The notes beneath the pieces are model-generated. The model made no database searches. It was not told where the DNA came from and worked only from the letters and a program-made list of their open reading frames with translations. A stretch of 64,000 nt of DNA from Bacteroidota bacterium (lineage in GTDB: Bacteria; Bacteroidota; Bacteroidia; Bacteroidales; F082), in the NCBI GenBank assembly GCA_016845175.1, contig JAERTD010000077.1, positions 62,001 through 126,000 on the forward strand, in the 5' to 3' direction. This document shows positions 45,449-55,270 of the stretch, piece by piece (positions within the stretch are counted from its first letter, which is position 1; each line of letters starts with the position of its first letter). The position numbers were made by a program, and so were the translations under genes.

Positions 45449-46756
45449 TTATGGAGTATACACCAGGTTATAGTATTGGATCCAGGCACTTAAAGCATGC
45501 TGAGTATAATCGATCCTTACCTCAGAATCGCGCTTGTCGGACTGAACTACGTTAATAACTCCCGGTTCAGCAGCAGCTGCACTTAATGCTCTGGTCATAC
45601 CTCCTTTATAAGGACCAAGTTTTACCTGGGCTCTTTCAAGATAATCTATGCCTTTATTGGAAACCAAAATACAGCTGTAAAACAGTGATTCTCTTTCCTC
45701 AGGAATATCATAAATAAAACTCAACAAGCCTTCCAAACGGGTTGATGTAGGCGTAGTTCTTCCATCACCTGTCATGCATCCATAATAGGGAGAATGGCTT
45801 GGGAATTGTGGAATGCCTCTGATAATTGACTTTACTATCTGGATTTCATGCTCAATTATTTCATCTTTGAAGTAATTGCGCTGCAAATCATCAAAATGCA
45901 TGAGTAATTTGTGGCTGGCAAGCAGTGCCCAATGATCTGCCTCCACAATACTCTTACCCTCCCGAAGATTTTTCAGGTACATCAGAGCATCTGCGGCTGC
46001 GTTTAACCATTTTTTATCTTTGTCAATTTCGTAAAGCAATAATAATCCAAGAGCTGCTTCTCCAGGGTAATAAAGAGAAGTCCAGCTGTCATCCCGACCG
46101 CCTTCTTTGGGTATATACTTGGAATAAAAGCCTCCATTCTTTTTTTGCATATATAGAATGAAATCGCCCATCCGTCGCAAAGTATCCATATGCGTAGATC
46201 CAGGATTCAATCGCTCCAAATAAGCCAATGAGATCAAGCCAAGTCCGTTACCGCCTAACTTAACCAAATCAGGATCCTTATCATTATTAATATCTCCTCT
46301 GCTCCATACCCCAAGCAATTTTGGTTTTTTCCGAAGTGGAGCAACTAAAGAGTCTTTCAGAAAGGCAGCAGCACTTAGTGCGGCATCCATGGCCTCAGCA
46401 TCTTTTGAGAATTCATAATACATACAAAGCGCATAAATGGATCCTGCATGACGTAAAGTATTGTATTTCGGTTTGAGCTTTATGCTGGTGTCAAGATTTA
46501 CCTTATAGACAAACTGGCCGTTATCATTCAACAAATGTATCAGGCTATAAGCACCATCATGGATGGCATTTCTCAGCTTAAGTGAATCTACCTTTTTAAT
46601 ACTCAAAGCTTTAAATGGCTTATCCAAAGAAACCCTCTTTACCGTCTTTGGTTGTTCACAGGCCGTCGACAGTATTATTAACATTGATAGTAGAACAAGA
46701 TTAATAAGAATAGATTTTACTTTTAATCCTAAGGGAGAACTAGCTAAGTACAACAT
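45449..46756 (-). CDS. Lipoprotein with a (alpha/alpha)6 helical-barrel fold, function unknown
   Basis: With the ATG at 46756 the protein has 435 residues and a lipoprotein signal (ILINLVLLSMLIILSTAC). The rest is helical with repeated hairpins containing aromatic loops (RHAGSIYALCMYYEF, GGNGLGLISLAYLERLNPG, DSWTSLYYPGEAALGLLLLYE, DYTQHALSAWIQYY). This is the pattern of six-hairpin glycosidase or terpene-cyclase-like barrels. Conserved acid pairs that might be catalytic cannot be placed. An upstream start at 46939 would run into the next gene's terminator and is rejected. Substrate unknown. Confidence 0.65.
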   Translation of the reverse strand: MLYLASSPLGLKVKSILINLVLLSMLIILSTACEQPKTVKRVSLDKPFKALSIKKVDSLKLRNAIHDGAYSLIHLLNDNGQFVYKVNLDTSIKLKPKYNTLRHAGSIYALCMYYEFSKDAEAMDAALSAAAFLKDSLVAPLRKKPKLLGVWSRGDINNDKDPDLVKLGGNGLGLISLAYLERLNPGSTHMDTLRRMGDFILYMQKKNGGFYSKYIPKEGGRDDSWTSLYYPGEAALGLLLLYEIDKDKKWLNAAADALMYLKNLREGKSIVEADHWALLASHKLLMHFDDLQRNYFKDEIIEHEIQIVKSIIRGIPQFPSHSPYYGCMTGDGRTTPTSTRLEGLLSFIYDIPEERESLFYSCILVSNKGIDYLERAQVKLGPYKGGMTRALSAAAAEPGVINVVQSDKRDSEVRIDYTQHALSAWIQYYNLVYTP

Positions 46757-46782
46757 AGGTGGAAATTTAATATCAAATAAAC

Positions 46783-46813
46783 AAAAAAACCGCCTTTTTA
46801 AAAGGCGGTTTTT
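46783..46813 (-). terminator. Terminator after the LruC gene
   Basis: CCGCCTTTT and AAAAGGCGG pair perfectly around TA, with A7 on the left giving the T-run on the minus strand. It also blocks read-through into the downstream lipoprotein gene. Confidence 0.9.
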
Positions 46814-46832
46814 CATTAATAGACCTAAATTT

Positions 46833-48479
46833 TTAATATATGAGTGATGCGTTTCTGTATCCCGCGATATTCTGATACCAGTCAGGGAAGAGTGTTCCGC
46901 CGCTTTCTGCCCATTCTGAGAACTTATAGTAGGCTCCATTTATATCCTGCTTCTCTATCGGATGATCAAAGGTTTCTGGAATATTAATTGCCCAAGGCAG
47001 GTTATTGGTTGTCACATAATATCTGTTGGAACCTGGGTCTGTGTCGTCATCATGTATGCCGAACATACCTGTGTTCGCCAGATCGGTTGGTGGATAATGT
47101 GGTAGGTGTACCTCATTGCTCCTGTCCTGGTTGATGATCAGGAAGGGATTGAAGTTACCAATATCCAGTTGACTCCAGGTTACCGGACCACCAGGTCCAA
47201 AGCTTCCACCTTCATAGAAATCAATTTCCAATACAATGGTCTCTGGAGTAACATAGGGTGCACTATGCTCTGTATTTACACCTATTCCATTACCCGGATG
47301 TGGCATAATTCTGTAAGCATTATCATAAGCAATGAAAGTCGCCTGGGATTGCCCCTGTTCCGTTCCGTTTCCAGCCAGGCTAATATAAGTACCTGTTCCC
47401 AGGTTAGAACCCTGTACTGATATAATTTGATTAGGTGCTACATTGGGTAGTGTAAATCCAAAACCGTTGTGGAATGCTGCACCAAAGGCATAGATTTTAA
47501 AGGTAGCAGTGATATGTTCTATTTGTTCAGAACCATTTTTAGTGATATCGAAGTTATAATCGATTACGAGGTCGTTAAAGTCATAATCTCCCTTGGAAGG
47601 CCATAGATCTTCATAAGCCAGTGAACCGGAGAAGTCATCATCATCGTCGTCGTCACCGTTTGGCATTGGACAAAGTGGACCGGCATGTCTGCTTTCTCCT
47701 GCAACAATAAAGAAATCACCAGCATTACCCGACCAGGTCTGTCCTGTGAAAATGTCCACTGAACAACTGGTATGGATTTCTGTTTTATCGTTGGTATTGT
47801 TCTTATAAATCTTCACTTTTGAACCCAAGGTGTTATGATTGTCATTACCATAAATTGAAAATTCCTGGTTCTGAACAATATTGCCAGTGTACAAACCACT
47901 GTTGCCTGGACCGTGACCATTTACCTCAACGTAAATAGCTTCAGAACCGAGATATCTCAGGGTAAGCCAGGTAACTTTGCCATCACAGCATTCGTCACCA
48001 CCGCCACCAGCTTTAAGCATGGTATTGAAGTTGAAAGTCACCATATTGTTCATCACAGGAACAATAGCTGGTTCATAGGAACTACCATCATCAAATTGAA
48101 TCAAAACCAGATCCACATAAGAAGGAATGGTTACTTTGGTCTTAACACTGCGAGTACCATCTTCTGAAAACCCTTTAAAATAAACCTTCCTGCCGTCGAG
48201 TGAAGTAACTTTAATGGGTTTAATTTCTTCTTCCGCTGGAAGATCCACAAGAATATCCAGGGTTTGGAATAGCTTCCAGTCAAAATTATCGGAAACCACC
48301 AGGTCGCTCATATAGGATGCATCCCCACTACCTGCGTTGGGCTGCTCCATTGGCTCAAATTTCTTACAACCAGCAACAAAAACTGCCAGGGCAAGCATGA
48401 CAACCGCAGTACGCTCAATCAGCATCCCCTTGAAGATGTGTTTGCTGTAGTTTCGTCTCCTAATCTTAAAATTTTTCAT
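46833..48479 (-). CDS. LruC/DUF4842-domain outer-membrane lipoprotein
   Basis: A 548-residue surface-type lipoprotein. The lipobox is VFVAGC near residue 38; a start at the Met at residue 19 (MLIERTAVVM) would give a more ordinary signal. The LruC domain (about residue 285-545) begins LAYEDLWPSKGDYDFNDLVIDYNF, its known hallmark, just after seven consecutive aspartates. The middle contains disulfide-capable ECC and repeat-like GNSGLYTGNIVQNQEFSIYG. LruC proteins are common in Bacteroidota surfaces; the ligand is unknown. Confidence 0.85.
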   Translation of the reverse strand: MKNFKIRRRNYSKHIFKGMLIERTAVVMLALAVFVAGCKKFEPMEQPNAGSGDASYMSDLVVSDNFDWKLFQTLDILVDLPAEEEIKPIKVTSLDGRKVYFKGFSEDGTRSVKTKVTIPSYVDLVLIQFDDGSSYEPAIVPVMNNMVTFNFNTMLKAGGGGDECCDGKVTWLTLRYLGSEAIYVEVNGHGPGNSGLYTGNIVQNQEFSIYGNDNHNTLGSKVKIYKNNTNDKTEIHTSCSVDIFTGQTWSGNAGDFFIVAGESRHAGPLCPMPNGDDDDDDDFSGSLAYEDLWPSKGDYDFNDLVIDYNFDITKNGSEQIEHITATFKIYAFGAAFHNGFGFTLPNVAPNQIISVQGSNLGTGTYISLAGNGTEQGQSQATFIAYDNAYRIMPHPGNGIGVNTEHSAPYVTPETIVLEIDFYEGGSFGPGGPVTWSQLDIGNFNPFLIINQDRSNEVHLPHYPPTDLANTGMFGIHDDDTDPGSNRYYVTTNNLPWAINIPETFDHPIEKQDINGAYYKFSEWAESGGTLFPDWYQNIAGYRNASLIY

Positions 48480-48794
48480 GATAGTATGATTTTACTGTCC
48501 ATATTTCTTTTTCAACAATGAAGTATGGGCAAGTCATATACCAATTCAGGAAACCACTCTTATCTATTTGATTATCTGTATTTTAGAAATTTTCGTATTT
48601 TGAATATTTTTCTACTGATGGAATTTTTATCCCAGAATGGGAATATATTTCACAGGTGGGGCTACTTGAAAATTGGTTTTCGAAAGCTATGCAGGTTTAG
48701 TATTCCATTAGTTTATGATTGAAGCTGCATTATTCCCAAAAAGGGATAGTTTTACATAAATGATAAAGTAATGAAAATGAAAAGGAGTATCGGG
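48480..48794. other. 315-base A+T-rich intergenic region
   Basis: Promoter space for the LruC gene. No convincing gene, RNA or terminator is seen; a weak TCCC-AAAAA-GGGA hairpin near 48734 has no T-run. A 65-codon plus-strand frame here lacks a recognizable protein pattern. Confidence 0.6.
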
Positions 48795-49460
48795 CTATTT
48801 ACTGGCTCTTAAAAACTCTCTTTTTCCTGGGGGGCCTGGAAGCTTTTCCAGTTGAAAACCAGCTGATTTCATGGCTCTTTTTACTTGGCCTTTGCATGAA
48901 TAAGTGCTGAGACAGCCACCAGGCTTCAAGCTGGAGTACAGGCGGGCAAATACATCTGCCGTCCATAATTCTGGTTGGACTTCTGGCGAGAAAGCATCGA
49001 ACAAAATCACATCATAGCTATCATCAGCTAAAGATATTTGTTCAAGTTGTGCTATTACTAATTTGGATTGAAAATATCTAGTGTGTTGTTGTGGTGTGGA
49101 ACGCTTCTTATGCAATTCCAGGAACTGCTTTTTATCAGTATTAAGTAACAGTGGGTAATTGAGTTGAAGGAGCACCTCAGTATCCAAAGGATAAGCTTCC
49201 AGTCCTATATAATTAATGTGAATATGATGCTCCTCAGTCCACAGAAGACTCAGGAGTGCATTAAGTCCTGTTCCAAAACCCATTTCAAAAACCTCCAGTT
49301 TAGGGCCTGATAGCCTCTTATGCTCAAGACATGCATCAATAAAGATATGGCGTGACTCCTGAATGGCACCAAAGGTAGAATGATAAGTTTCTCCTAAACT
49401 TTCATGCTTCAAGGTGTGAGAGCCATCCTGGGTTGTGCGTATGCTGGACTGAGGGTTCAA
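48795..49460 (-). CDS. mnmD: tRNA 5-methylaminomethyl-2-thiouridine methyltransferase MnmD
   Basis: A 221-residue methyltransferase, the stand-alone form of the N-terminal half of MnmC. It begins with TTQDGSHTLKHESLGETYHSTFGA, then the SAM loop FEMGFGTGLNALL and DVILFDAFSPEVQPELWTADVF (the NPPF-like region), and ends GKREFLRA. It finishes the wobble uridine modification of tRNA. The only start in frame is TTG at 49460; a stop lies two codons upstream, so the length is well bounded. Confidence 0.93.
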   Translation of the reverse strand: MNPQSSIRTTQDGSHTLKHESLGETYHSTFGAIQESRHIFIDACLEHKRLSGPKLEVFEMGFGTGLNALLSLLWTEEHHIHINYIGLEAYPLDTEVLLQLNYPLLLNTDKKQFLELHKKRSTPQQHTRYFQSKLVIAQLEQISLADDSYDVILFDAFSPEVQPELWTADVFARLYSSLKPGGCLSTYSCKGQVKRAMKSAGFQLEKLPGPPGKREFLRASK

Positions 49461-49502
49461 ATGCTAGAAGAATTGGATAGACAAAGTTAACAATCGTTGA
49501 AA

Positions 49503-50843
49503 TTAGTCTGTCTCACCATCTTTTCCTGTATCAATTGCGTAGCGGTACCGTAAACAAATGCCACTGGCTTGCTCCAGAGGTTCAACATTTGAAACCAGTT
49601 GATAGTTCGATACATTGTATATAAATAATGACTCTGCGCTTAACAGATAAAGCCTGTTTTGATCAGTTTCAAGAGCTACATCCACAATCTTCTTCTGCAA
49701 CTGAATGATTTCCTGCGCGAAGCCAGTACTTCTGTCAAACAAAAATACCTCATACCCAGTGGACACAAAAAAGTGTTCTTCATCAAGCTGAATGGTTTTT
49801 GTAAAACTACTGTCAGACTGGTAAATCAGACCGGATGTATTGGTATGAATATCATATTCTGACACATTTCCCCTCCCCTCCCAATTGGAAAAAACGATCA
49901 GCGCCTCCTGATTTTTTATTGGGAAGAAAGCTATAGCAGGACCTGGTACAGCGTGCTTTTGGAATCGATCTCCTGTGCCCTGGTAAAAGGTATGCCAACT
50001 GTGTTTGCCTCCTTTTCGGGACATAAAATCTCCAACGATAAAATTCCCACTAATACCCATGGTCAATCCGGTGGAATCCTCCAGATATGGTGTACTCATT
50101 TTAAGGATACCATCACCTGGATCAAGACCTATCAATCGCCCGTTACCCGTGCCCAGATAGACCGTTTCACTGGTCCATAACAGGCCATTATAGGTGGGAA
50201 TGGGCATATCAGCCTGCCTGGACCATAATTCATTAAAATCACTGGCTCTTAGCGCATACAGTTTACCCGGATCTTCTGAAAGCACCATCAGTTGGTCGGA
50301 TTTGGCATCGTGTTTTGATGATAAGTATTTACCTGCCAATTCCTGAGACTCTGTAAGTATAGATTCTTCAGAATAAACATGAACAGCCATGGTATTGTCC
50401 TCTGGTTGTGAAAAAACATAGAACCCATCATAGAACAGCTCCGCATCTTCCAATTGTATTTTCAAAATTCCGTGACTGCTGTTTTCACCATCATCAACGA
50501 GCACATGAATGTGATAAGGCCCAGGCTGACTATCAGGAAGTTTTGGTATATGCAATTCAGTTTCTATGCTTATTTGCTGTTCCTCGGGATAAAAATAGGT
50601 GTCCTCAGTTATTGAATTATGTTGTGAGTCATGCACATTAATCCTTACAAACTGAATGGCTTTCCCACTTGATATATCAAGGCTTACATCTATTGAAGCC
50701 GGCACCTTAAAATAGGCATGTTCAGTTGGCCTGAGGAAATCAATATCGACCTCCGGCCACTCTTTGGTATCAGTACAGGCGTACTGAGACAGAGCGATTG
50801 CCATTACCACCATACCATATGCAAAGCATCTGCTTAAGCCCAT
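49503..50843 (-). CDS. Lipoprotein with an N-terminal Ig-like and a C-terminal beta-propeller region
   Basis: A 446-residue lipoprotein (lipobox SQYAC). Residues about 30-130 look like an Ig-type domain (DIDFLRPTEHAYFKVPASIDVSL ... GPYHIHVLVDDGENS). The rest shows the repeated pattern of a PQQ/WD-like propeller: LYALRASDFNELWS, VYLGTGNGRLIGLDPGDG and YEVFLFDRSTGFAQEI. It probably recognizes or cross-links envelope components. Function unknown. Confidence 0.7.
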   Translation of the reverse strand: MGLSRCFAYGMVVMAIALSQYACTDTKEWPEVDIDFLRPTEHAYFKVPASIDVSLDISSGKAIQFVRINVHDSQHNSITEDTYFYPEEQQISIETELHIPKLPDSQPGPYHIHVLVDDGENSSHGILKIQLEDAELFYDGFYVFSQPEDNTMAVHVYSEESILTESQELAGKYLSSKHDAKSDQLMVLSEDPGKLYALRASDFNELWSRQADMPIPTYNGLLWTSETVYLGTGNGRLIGLDPGDGILKMSTPYLEDSTGLTMGISGNFIVGDFMSRKGGKHSWHTFYQGTGDRFQKHAVPGPAIAFFPIKNQEALIVFSNWEGRGNVSEYDIHTNTSGLIYQSDSSFTKTIQLDEEHFFVSTGYEVFLFDRSTGFAQEIIQLQKKIVDVALETDQNRLYLLSAESLFIYNVSNYQLVSNVEPLEQASGICLRYRYAIDTGKDGETD

Positions 50844-50919
50844 GGGTCAAAAATATGCTTTATTGAATTGCAATTACCATTTGCTTCATTTATGCTTATC
50901 TTTATCTTAAAATAAGCGC

Positions 50920-51630
50920 ATGTTACACAACTTACAATTGGAGACGGTGCTGTTTCTGGACATTGAAACGGTACCGGCTGTTGCACAATTCACCGAGCTC
51001 CCGGAAAAAATGAAAAAACTATGGGAGAAAAAGGCCGAGATCCTCAGAAGAAATGAAATTGAACGGACAGCTGATGAACTCTATGACCGTGCAGGCATCT
51101 ATGCTGAGTTTGGAAAGATTGTTTGCGTTTCCTGTGGTTTTTCCAATGGTCGGGAGTTTAGAATAAAATCATTCTATGGTGATGATGAAGGCCTCTTACT
51201 GGAGGAATTCGCGGACTTATTAAATAAGCATTATGACACTGATCGATATCTTTTATGTGCACACAATGGTAAGGAGTTCGATTTTCCTTACCTCTCCCGT
51301 CGGATGCTGGTAAATGGTATTCGTTTGCCCCTCATCCTTAACCTGGCCGGCAAAAAACCCTGGGAGATACGCCATCTTGATACCATGGAGTTATGGAAAT
51401 TTGGCGACTATAAACACTTTACTTCACTTGAATTACTGGCCGCAATTTTTGACATACCCACCCCGAAAGATGATATTGATGGAAGCATGGTTGGTTCGGT
51501 ATATTGGGAGGAAAAAGATCTGGAAAGAATAGTGAACTATTGCCAGAAAGATGTGGTTACCATAGCCCAACTCCTGAGAAAATATATGGGTCTCAAGCTC
51601 CTCAATGAAGCTGATATTATTATTGCCTAG
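50920..51630 (+). CDS. DnaQ-like 3'-5' exonuclease (DNA polymerase B exo2 type)
   Basis: A 236-residue nuclease. The three exonuclease motifs are clear: VLFLDIETVPAV (Exo I), AHNGKEFDFPYLSRR (Exo II) and NYCQKDVVTIAQLLRKY (Exo III with the catalytic aspartate). Spacing fits the predicted 3'-5' exonucleases related to PolB proofreading domains, which occur as single-domain proteins in Bacteroidota. Substrate unknown: DNA or RNA. Confidence 0.9.
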   Translation: MLHNLQLETVLFLDIETVPAVAQFTELPEKMKKLWEKKAEILRRNEIERTADELYDRAGIYAEFGKIVCVSCGFSNGREFRIKSFYGDDEGLLLEEFADLLNKHYDTDRYLLCAHNGKEFDFPYLSRRMLVNGIRLPLILNLAGKKPWEIRHLDTMELWKFGDYKHFTSLELLAAIFDIPTPKDDIDGSMVGSVYWEEKDLERIVNYCQKDVVTIAQLLRKYMGLKLLNEADIIIA

Positions 51631-51656
51631 GAGTAGATAGAGGATTTGCTTTATGC

Positions 51657-52682
51657 TTAATTCATTTCAGTATCGATCCAATCGACAATTTCCGTGTTAA
51701 GGCTTTCTGAGCTCAGCAGGCTGGTACCATGGGCTGATGCACCTGGGACAACAACTAGTTTCTTTGGCTGTGAACTCATCTCATACATGGCCTGTGCTTC
51801 TTCCAAAAAGTTCACATTTTGCTGAGGGTGGACATCTAATTCTCCTACGACATAGAGTACTGCCCTTAATTTATTATTCGCTGAGATTTGAAAAATCCCA
51901 TCACGAACACCAGAAACTGCAACCGAAACTTTCACTTCCTCATATGCGTTCCCTGCAACTGCCATAATGGCTCCAAGAGAAGCGCCAGCCAAGGCAAATC
52001 GTTGGGGATCCACCTGTGGGTGAGCTTTTAAAAAACCCAGGGCAGCCTCCAGGTCCAACACCAGCAATTCCTTATTGGTAAATAATATGCCGATATCATC
52101 AATTGGTGTGGAATTACCATGACCACGAAAATCAATGACCAGGCATACATAGCCTTTTGCAACAAGTTTCAAAACTACCTCTGAAGCTTTCCATCCGTTG
52201 ACGAAGGCTCCCATCTCATGCATAAATATGACAGCTGGTTTCTTTGATTCAATGGAGCTGAGGTAACTCAGACTACCGGCTATGCTTAGTCCATCACTGG
52301 TTTGAAAACTGACCGCATCCAAAGTATATATGGTTCTGACAGATTTCACATCGCTGATTACTTCTGAAGCGTCGGAACGGATTCCTCGCAAACGAAAGTA
52401 GTACTTGGTAGCACCACTTAAATCGCTGAAGAGCATAGTTGTATTTGAAATATCATCAATTTCTATCTGTTTCTCCAATTCATTAAAGCCACTTAATGTA
52501 GACACCTCTGCAAAAAGTTGTGTAAAATCAGCAGAAGAAGCAGACCACTTAAGCAGCACTTCGGTTTCAGATATTGCTGTAATTTCAAGTAATTGAATAT
52601 TGCTTATGTCGGTCTCTTCGGATTTATCACATGCACAAATCGACACCAACAATATGAGGACTAATAAATAATGCCTTAACAT
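51657..52682 (-). CDS. Lipoprotein with fibronectin-like and alpha/beta-hydrolase domains
   Basis: A 341-residue lipoprotein (HYLLVLILLVSICAC). Residues about 30-120 form a fibronectin III-like domain (EITAISETEVLLKWSASSADF, YYFRLRGIRSDASEV). The hydrolase domain is of the dienelactone-hydrolase type: IFMHEMGA, a nucleophile elbow GASLG, and a catalytic histidine in SAHGTS. It could be a surface esterase. The ATG at 52682 is preferred to a GTG two codons earlier. Confidence 0.8.
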   Translation of the reverse strand: MLRHYLLVLILLVSICACDKSEETDISNIQLLEITAISETEVLLKWSASSADFTQLFAEVSTLSGFNELEKQIEIDDISNTTMLFSDLSGATKYYFRLRGIRSDASEVISDVKSVRTIYTLDAVSFQTSDGLSIAGSLSYLSSIESKKPAVIFMHEMGAFVNGWKASEVVLKLVAKGYVCLVIDFRGHGNSTPIDDIGILFTNKELLVLDLEAALGFLKAHPQVDPQRFALAGASLGAIMAVAGNAYEEVKVSVAVSGVRDGIFQISANNKLRAVLYVVGELDVHPQQNVNFLEEAQAMYEMSSQPKKLVVVPGASAHGTSLLSSESLNTEIVDWIDTEMN

Positions 52683-52855
52683 ACTCACGGGTTTTAGGTT
52701 ATCAGGTTTACTTAGGGTTTATAAGTTAAAGACGTATTTATGAAGTCATTAGTTGCACTGCTTTCAAATTGACCTAGTCTCTTCAAATCATCTTGCTAAA
52801 TAATACTCAGGCTCGACATTAAAAATATGTATTTTCGGGCTCATATTTAATTCAC

Positions 52856-53611
52856 ATGGAAAAGCATTTACTTTCAAAATCTACCTTTATCAGAAGCCAG
52901 CAATGTCTTAAATCATTGTATCTGAATAAAAAGAGACCCTTTCTGCGCGACAGGATCAGCAAAGAACAGCTGGCAAAGTTCAAACGCGGCCACCATATTG
53001 GTGAATTGGCCCAGGGATTGTTTCCCGGAGGTATTGACCTCAAACCCAAATCACCATCACAGTTCCGAAAGAAAGTAGAAGAAACTCATGAAATAATACG
53101 GACCGATTCATACCAAACCTTGTATGAAGCAGCCTTCCAGTTCGACAGGTCATTAATCCTTCTGGACATCCTCCACAAGGAAGCTGGACAGTGGACTGCT
53201 TATGAAGTGAAGAGTTCACTGAAGATATCTGACACCTATATCATGGATGCCGCTTTCCAATACTATGTCATTAATAATTACGGACTTCAGTTGAAGGATT
53301 TCTTTCTTATATATGTCGATGCCAGCTACGATATTGATGACGAATTAGATTTGGGGCGTTTGTTTTTGAAGGAAAGTGTTCTGGAGAAAGTACTTCCACT
53401 ACAGGATGGTATCAAGCAACAAGTAGCAGAAGCCAAAAAAACCCTGGAACTTGAGAAATCACCCCTTATCGAGGTGGGAGCTCAATGCAACAAGCCTTAC
53501 CCTTGCGATTTTATCGGACATTGCTGGAAATCAAAACCGAAATCAGAATGGCCACAAGCCGCACCCGCTGATGAGTCCTTTTATATTTTCCTGGAGAAAC
53601 TTAAGCCCTAG
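52856..53611 (+). CDS. Cas4/Dna2-like PD-(D/E)XK nuclease with four conserved cysteines
   Basis: A 251-residue protein. The nuclease core has H47 (GHHIGELAQ), D104 (LILLDILHKEAG) and E117-V-K119 (YEVKS), the PD-(D/E)XK pattern, and Q135 with Y in AAFQYYVINNY. Cysteines C17, C211, C217 and C223 match the N-terminal plus three C-terminal cysteines that hold the [4Fe-4S] cluster of Cas4 and AddB-type nucleases. It resembles the first part of DUF2779 proteins but stops without that domain. No cas genes are nearby, so a repair role is more likely. Confidence 0.8.
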   Translation: MEKHLLSKSTFIRSQQCLKSLYLNKKRPFLRDRISKEQLAKFKRGHHIGELAQGLFPGGIDLKPKSPSQFRKKVEETHEIIRTDSYQTLYEAAFQFDRSLILLDILHKEAGQWTAYEVKSSLKISDTYIMDAAFQYYVINNYGLQLKDFFLIYVDASYDIDDELDLGRLFLKESVLEKVLPLQDGIKQQVAEAKKTLELEKSPLIEVGAQCNKPYPCDFIGHCWKSKPKSEWPQAAPADESFYIFLEKLKP

Positions 53612-53732
53612 AACCTTTTAACCGGCTCATTACAAGCATATTAAAACGATTCAATTTTCCTCATTATCCTAATGAGCGAAATAAGTTATTAACAATTAAC
53701 TAACAACTTTGGCATCTTTGTATTTTTGAAAC

Positions 53733-55247
53733 ATGGAAGAAGCGAAAAAAGAGATCCGCAAGAAGAAGGCACCCAGCAAACCCAATTTTATGACCCAACA
53801 GATGACGGAACACGGGAAAGTTCCTCCTCAGGCCATAGATCTGGAAGAAGCAGTTTTAGGTGCCATGATGTTGGAAAAAGATGCGGTTACTGCGGTTATC
53901 GACATTCTTCAGCCAAAGGTTTTTTATAAAGATAGTCACCAAAGGATTTTCACTGCCATTCATCGCCTGTTCTCTAGGTCCGAACCCGTTGATATACTTA
54001 CAGTTACCAATGAACTGAAAAGTACCGGAGAACTTGAAATGGTGGGCGGACCCTATTATATTACCATCTTAACCAGCAGGATTGCCTCCGCAGCCAACGT
54101 AGAATATCACGCCAGGATTATCCTTCAAAAACACATCCAGCGCGATTTAATCAGTATTTCATCTGAGATTATTAAGGAGGCCTATGAAGACACAACTGAT
54201 GTGTTTAATCTGTTAGACAAAGCTGAACAAAACCTCTTCTCCGTATCTGAATCAAACCTCAGAAGAAATTTTGAGGATATGCCTTCACTTATAAAACAGG
54301 CCATTGAAGATATTGAGAGTGCCAAAGATTCTGATAGCCACTTACGTGGAGTTCCATCAGGTTTTGTGGATCTGGACCGAAAAACATCGGGTTGGCAAAG
54401 ATCCGACCTCATTATTCTTGCAGCAAGACCATCCATGGGTAAGACTGCACTTGCCTTATCGATGGCTCGTAATATGGCCGTTGATTTTGCCACACCCATT
54501 GCCTTTTTCTCCTTGGAGATGTCGGCAGTGCAGTTGGTTACCCGTCTCATTTCCAGCGAATCGGAATTGCGGGCCGACAAACTTAAAAAAGGTGAACTGG
54601 CAGAACATGAATGGCAACAGTTAAATGCGAAGATCAGTGGATTAATAGATGCCAAAATATTTATTGATGATACACCTGCCCTATCCATTTTCGAATTGCG
54701 CGCTAAGTGTCGCAGACTAAAGCAACAGCACGACATCCAGATGGTCTTTATAGACTATCTGCAATTGATGACTGCCGGGGGTGACAACCGGGGGAACAGG
54801 GAACAGGAAATTAGTCAGATCTCAAGATCATTAAAGGCACTGGCAAAGGAACTGGATGTACCTGTACTTGCCTTATCACAGCTAAGCCGTGCGGTTGAAA
54901 ACAGACCGGGACAATCCAAACGACCTATCCTATCTGACCTCAGGGAATCGGGTGCTATTGAGCAGGACGCTGATATTGTGACTTTTATATACAGACCCGA
55001 ATATTACAAACTTGATGAATTTGAAGATGGCACACCTACCAAAGGAGTTTCTGAGGTTATTATAGCCAAGCATAGGAATGGGCCCGTGGGTGAGGTAAAA
55101 CTCAAATTTATTGATATGTTTGCCCGTTTTGAAGACTACAGTCAGTCATTCGGTGGCGATTTCTCAGCAGACGATGTGAGTGCAGGTATGCCCAAAACCA
55201 TACCTTCCCGCATGAATGATATGGAAGACGATGACGTACCAATTTAA
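53733..55247 (+). CDS. dnaB: Replicative DNA helicase DnaB
   Basis: A 504-residue helicase. The N-terminal domain includes PPQAIDLEEAVLGAMMLEKDAV. The RecA-like motor has Walker A AARPSMGKTALAL, the switch FFSLEMSAVQLVTRL, Walker B MVFIDYLQLM, and LSQLSRAVENRPGQSKRP. No intein is present. It unwinds DNA at the replication fork. The -7-like TATTTTTG is only four bases before the ATG. Confidence 0.98.
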   Translation: MEEAKKEIRKKKAPSKPNFMTQQMTEHGKVPPQAIDLEEAVLGAMMLEKDAVTAVIDILQPKVFYKDSHQRIFTAIHRLFSRSEPVDILTVTNELKSTGELEMVGGPYYITILTSRIASAANVEYHARIILQKHIQRDLISISSEIIKEAYEDTTDVFNLLDKAEQNLFSVSESNLRRNFEDMPSLIKQAIEDIESAKDSDSHLRGVPSGFVDLDRKTSGWQRSDLIILAARPSMGKTALALSMARNMAVDFATPIAFFSLEMSAVQLVTRLISSESELRADKLKKGELAEHEWQQLNAKISGLIDAKIFIDDTPALSIFELRAKCRRLKQQHDIQMVFIDYLQLMTAGGDNRGNREQEISQISRSLKALAKELDVPVLALSQLSRAVENRPGQSKRPILSDLRESGAIEQDADIVTFIYRPEYYKLDEFEDGTPTKGVSEVIIAKHRNGPVGEVKLKFIDMFARFEDYSQSFGGDFSADDVSAGMPKTIPSRMNDMEDDDVPI

Positions 55248-55270
55248 GAATACCATCTAAAAACTAATAC

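Noticed and set aside
48525-48722. 65-codon plus-strand frame in the LruC upstream region
   Set aside because: Composition is what A+T-rich non-coding DNA gives; no signal, domain or promoter supports it.
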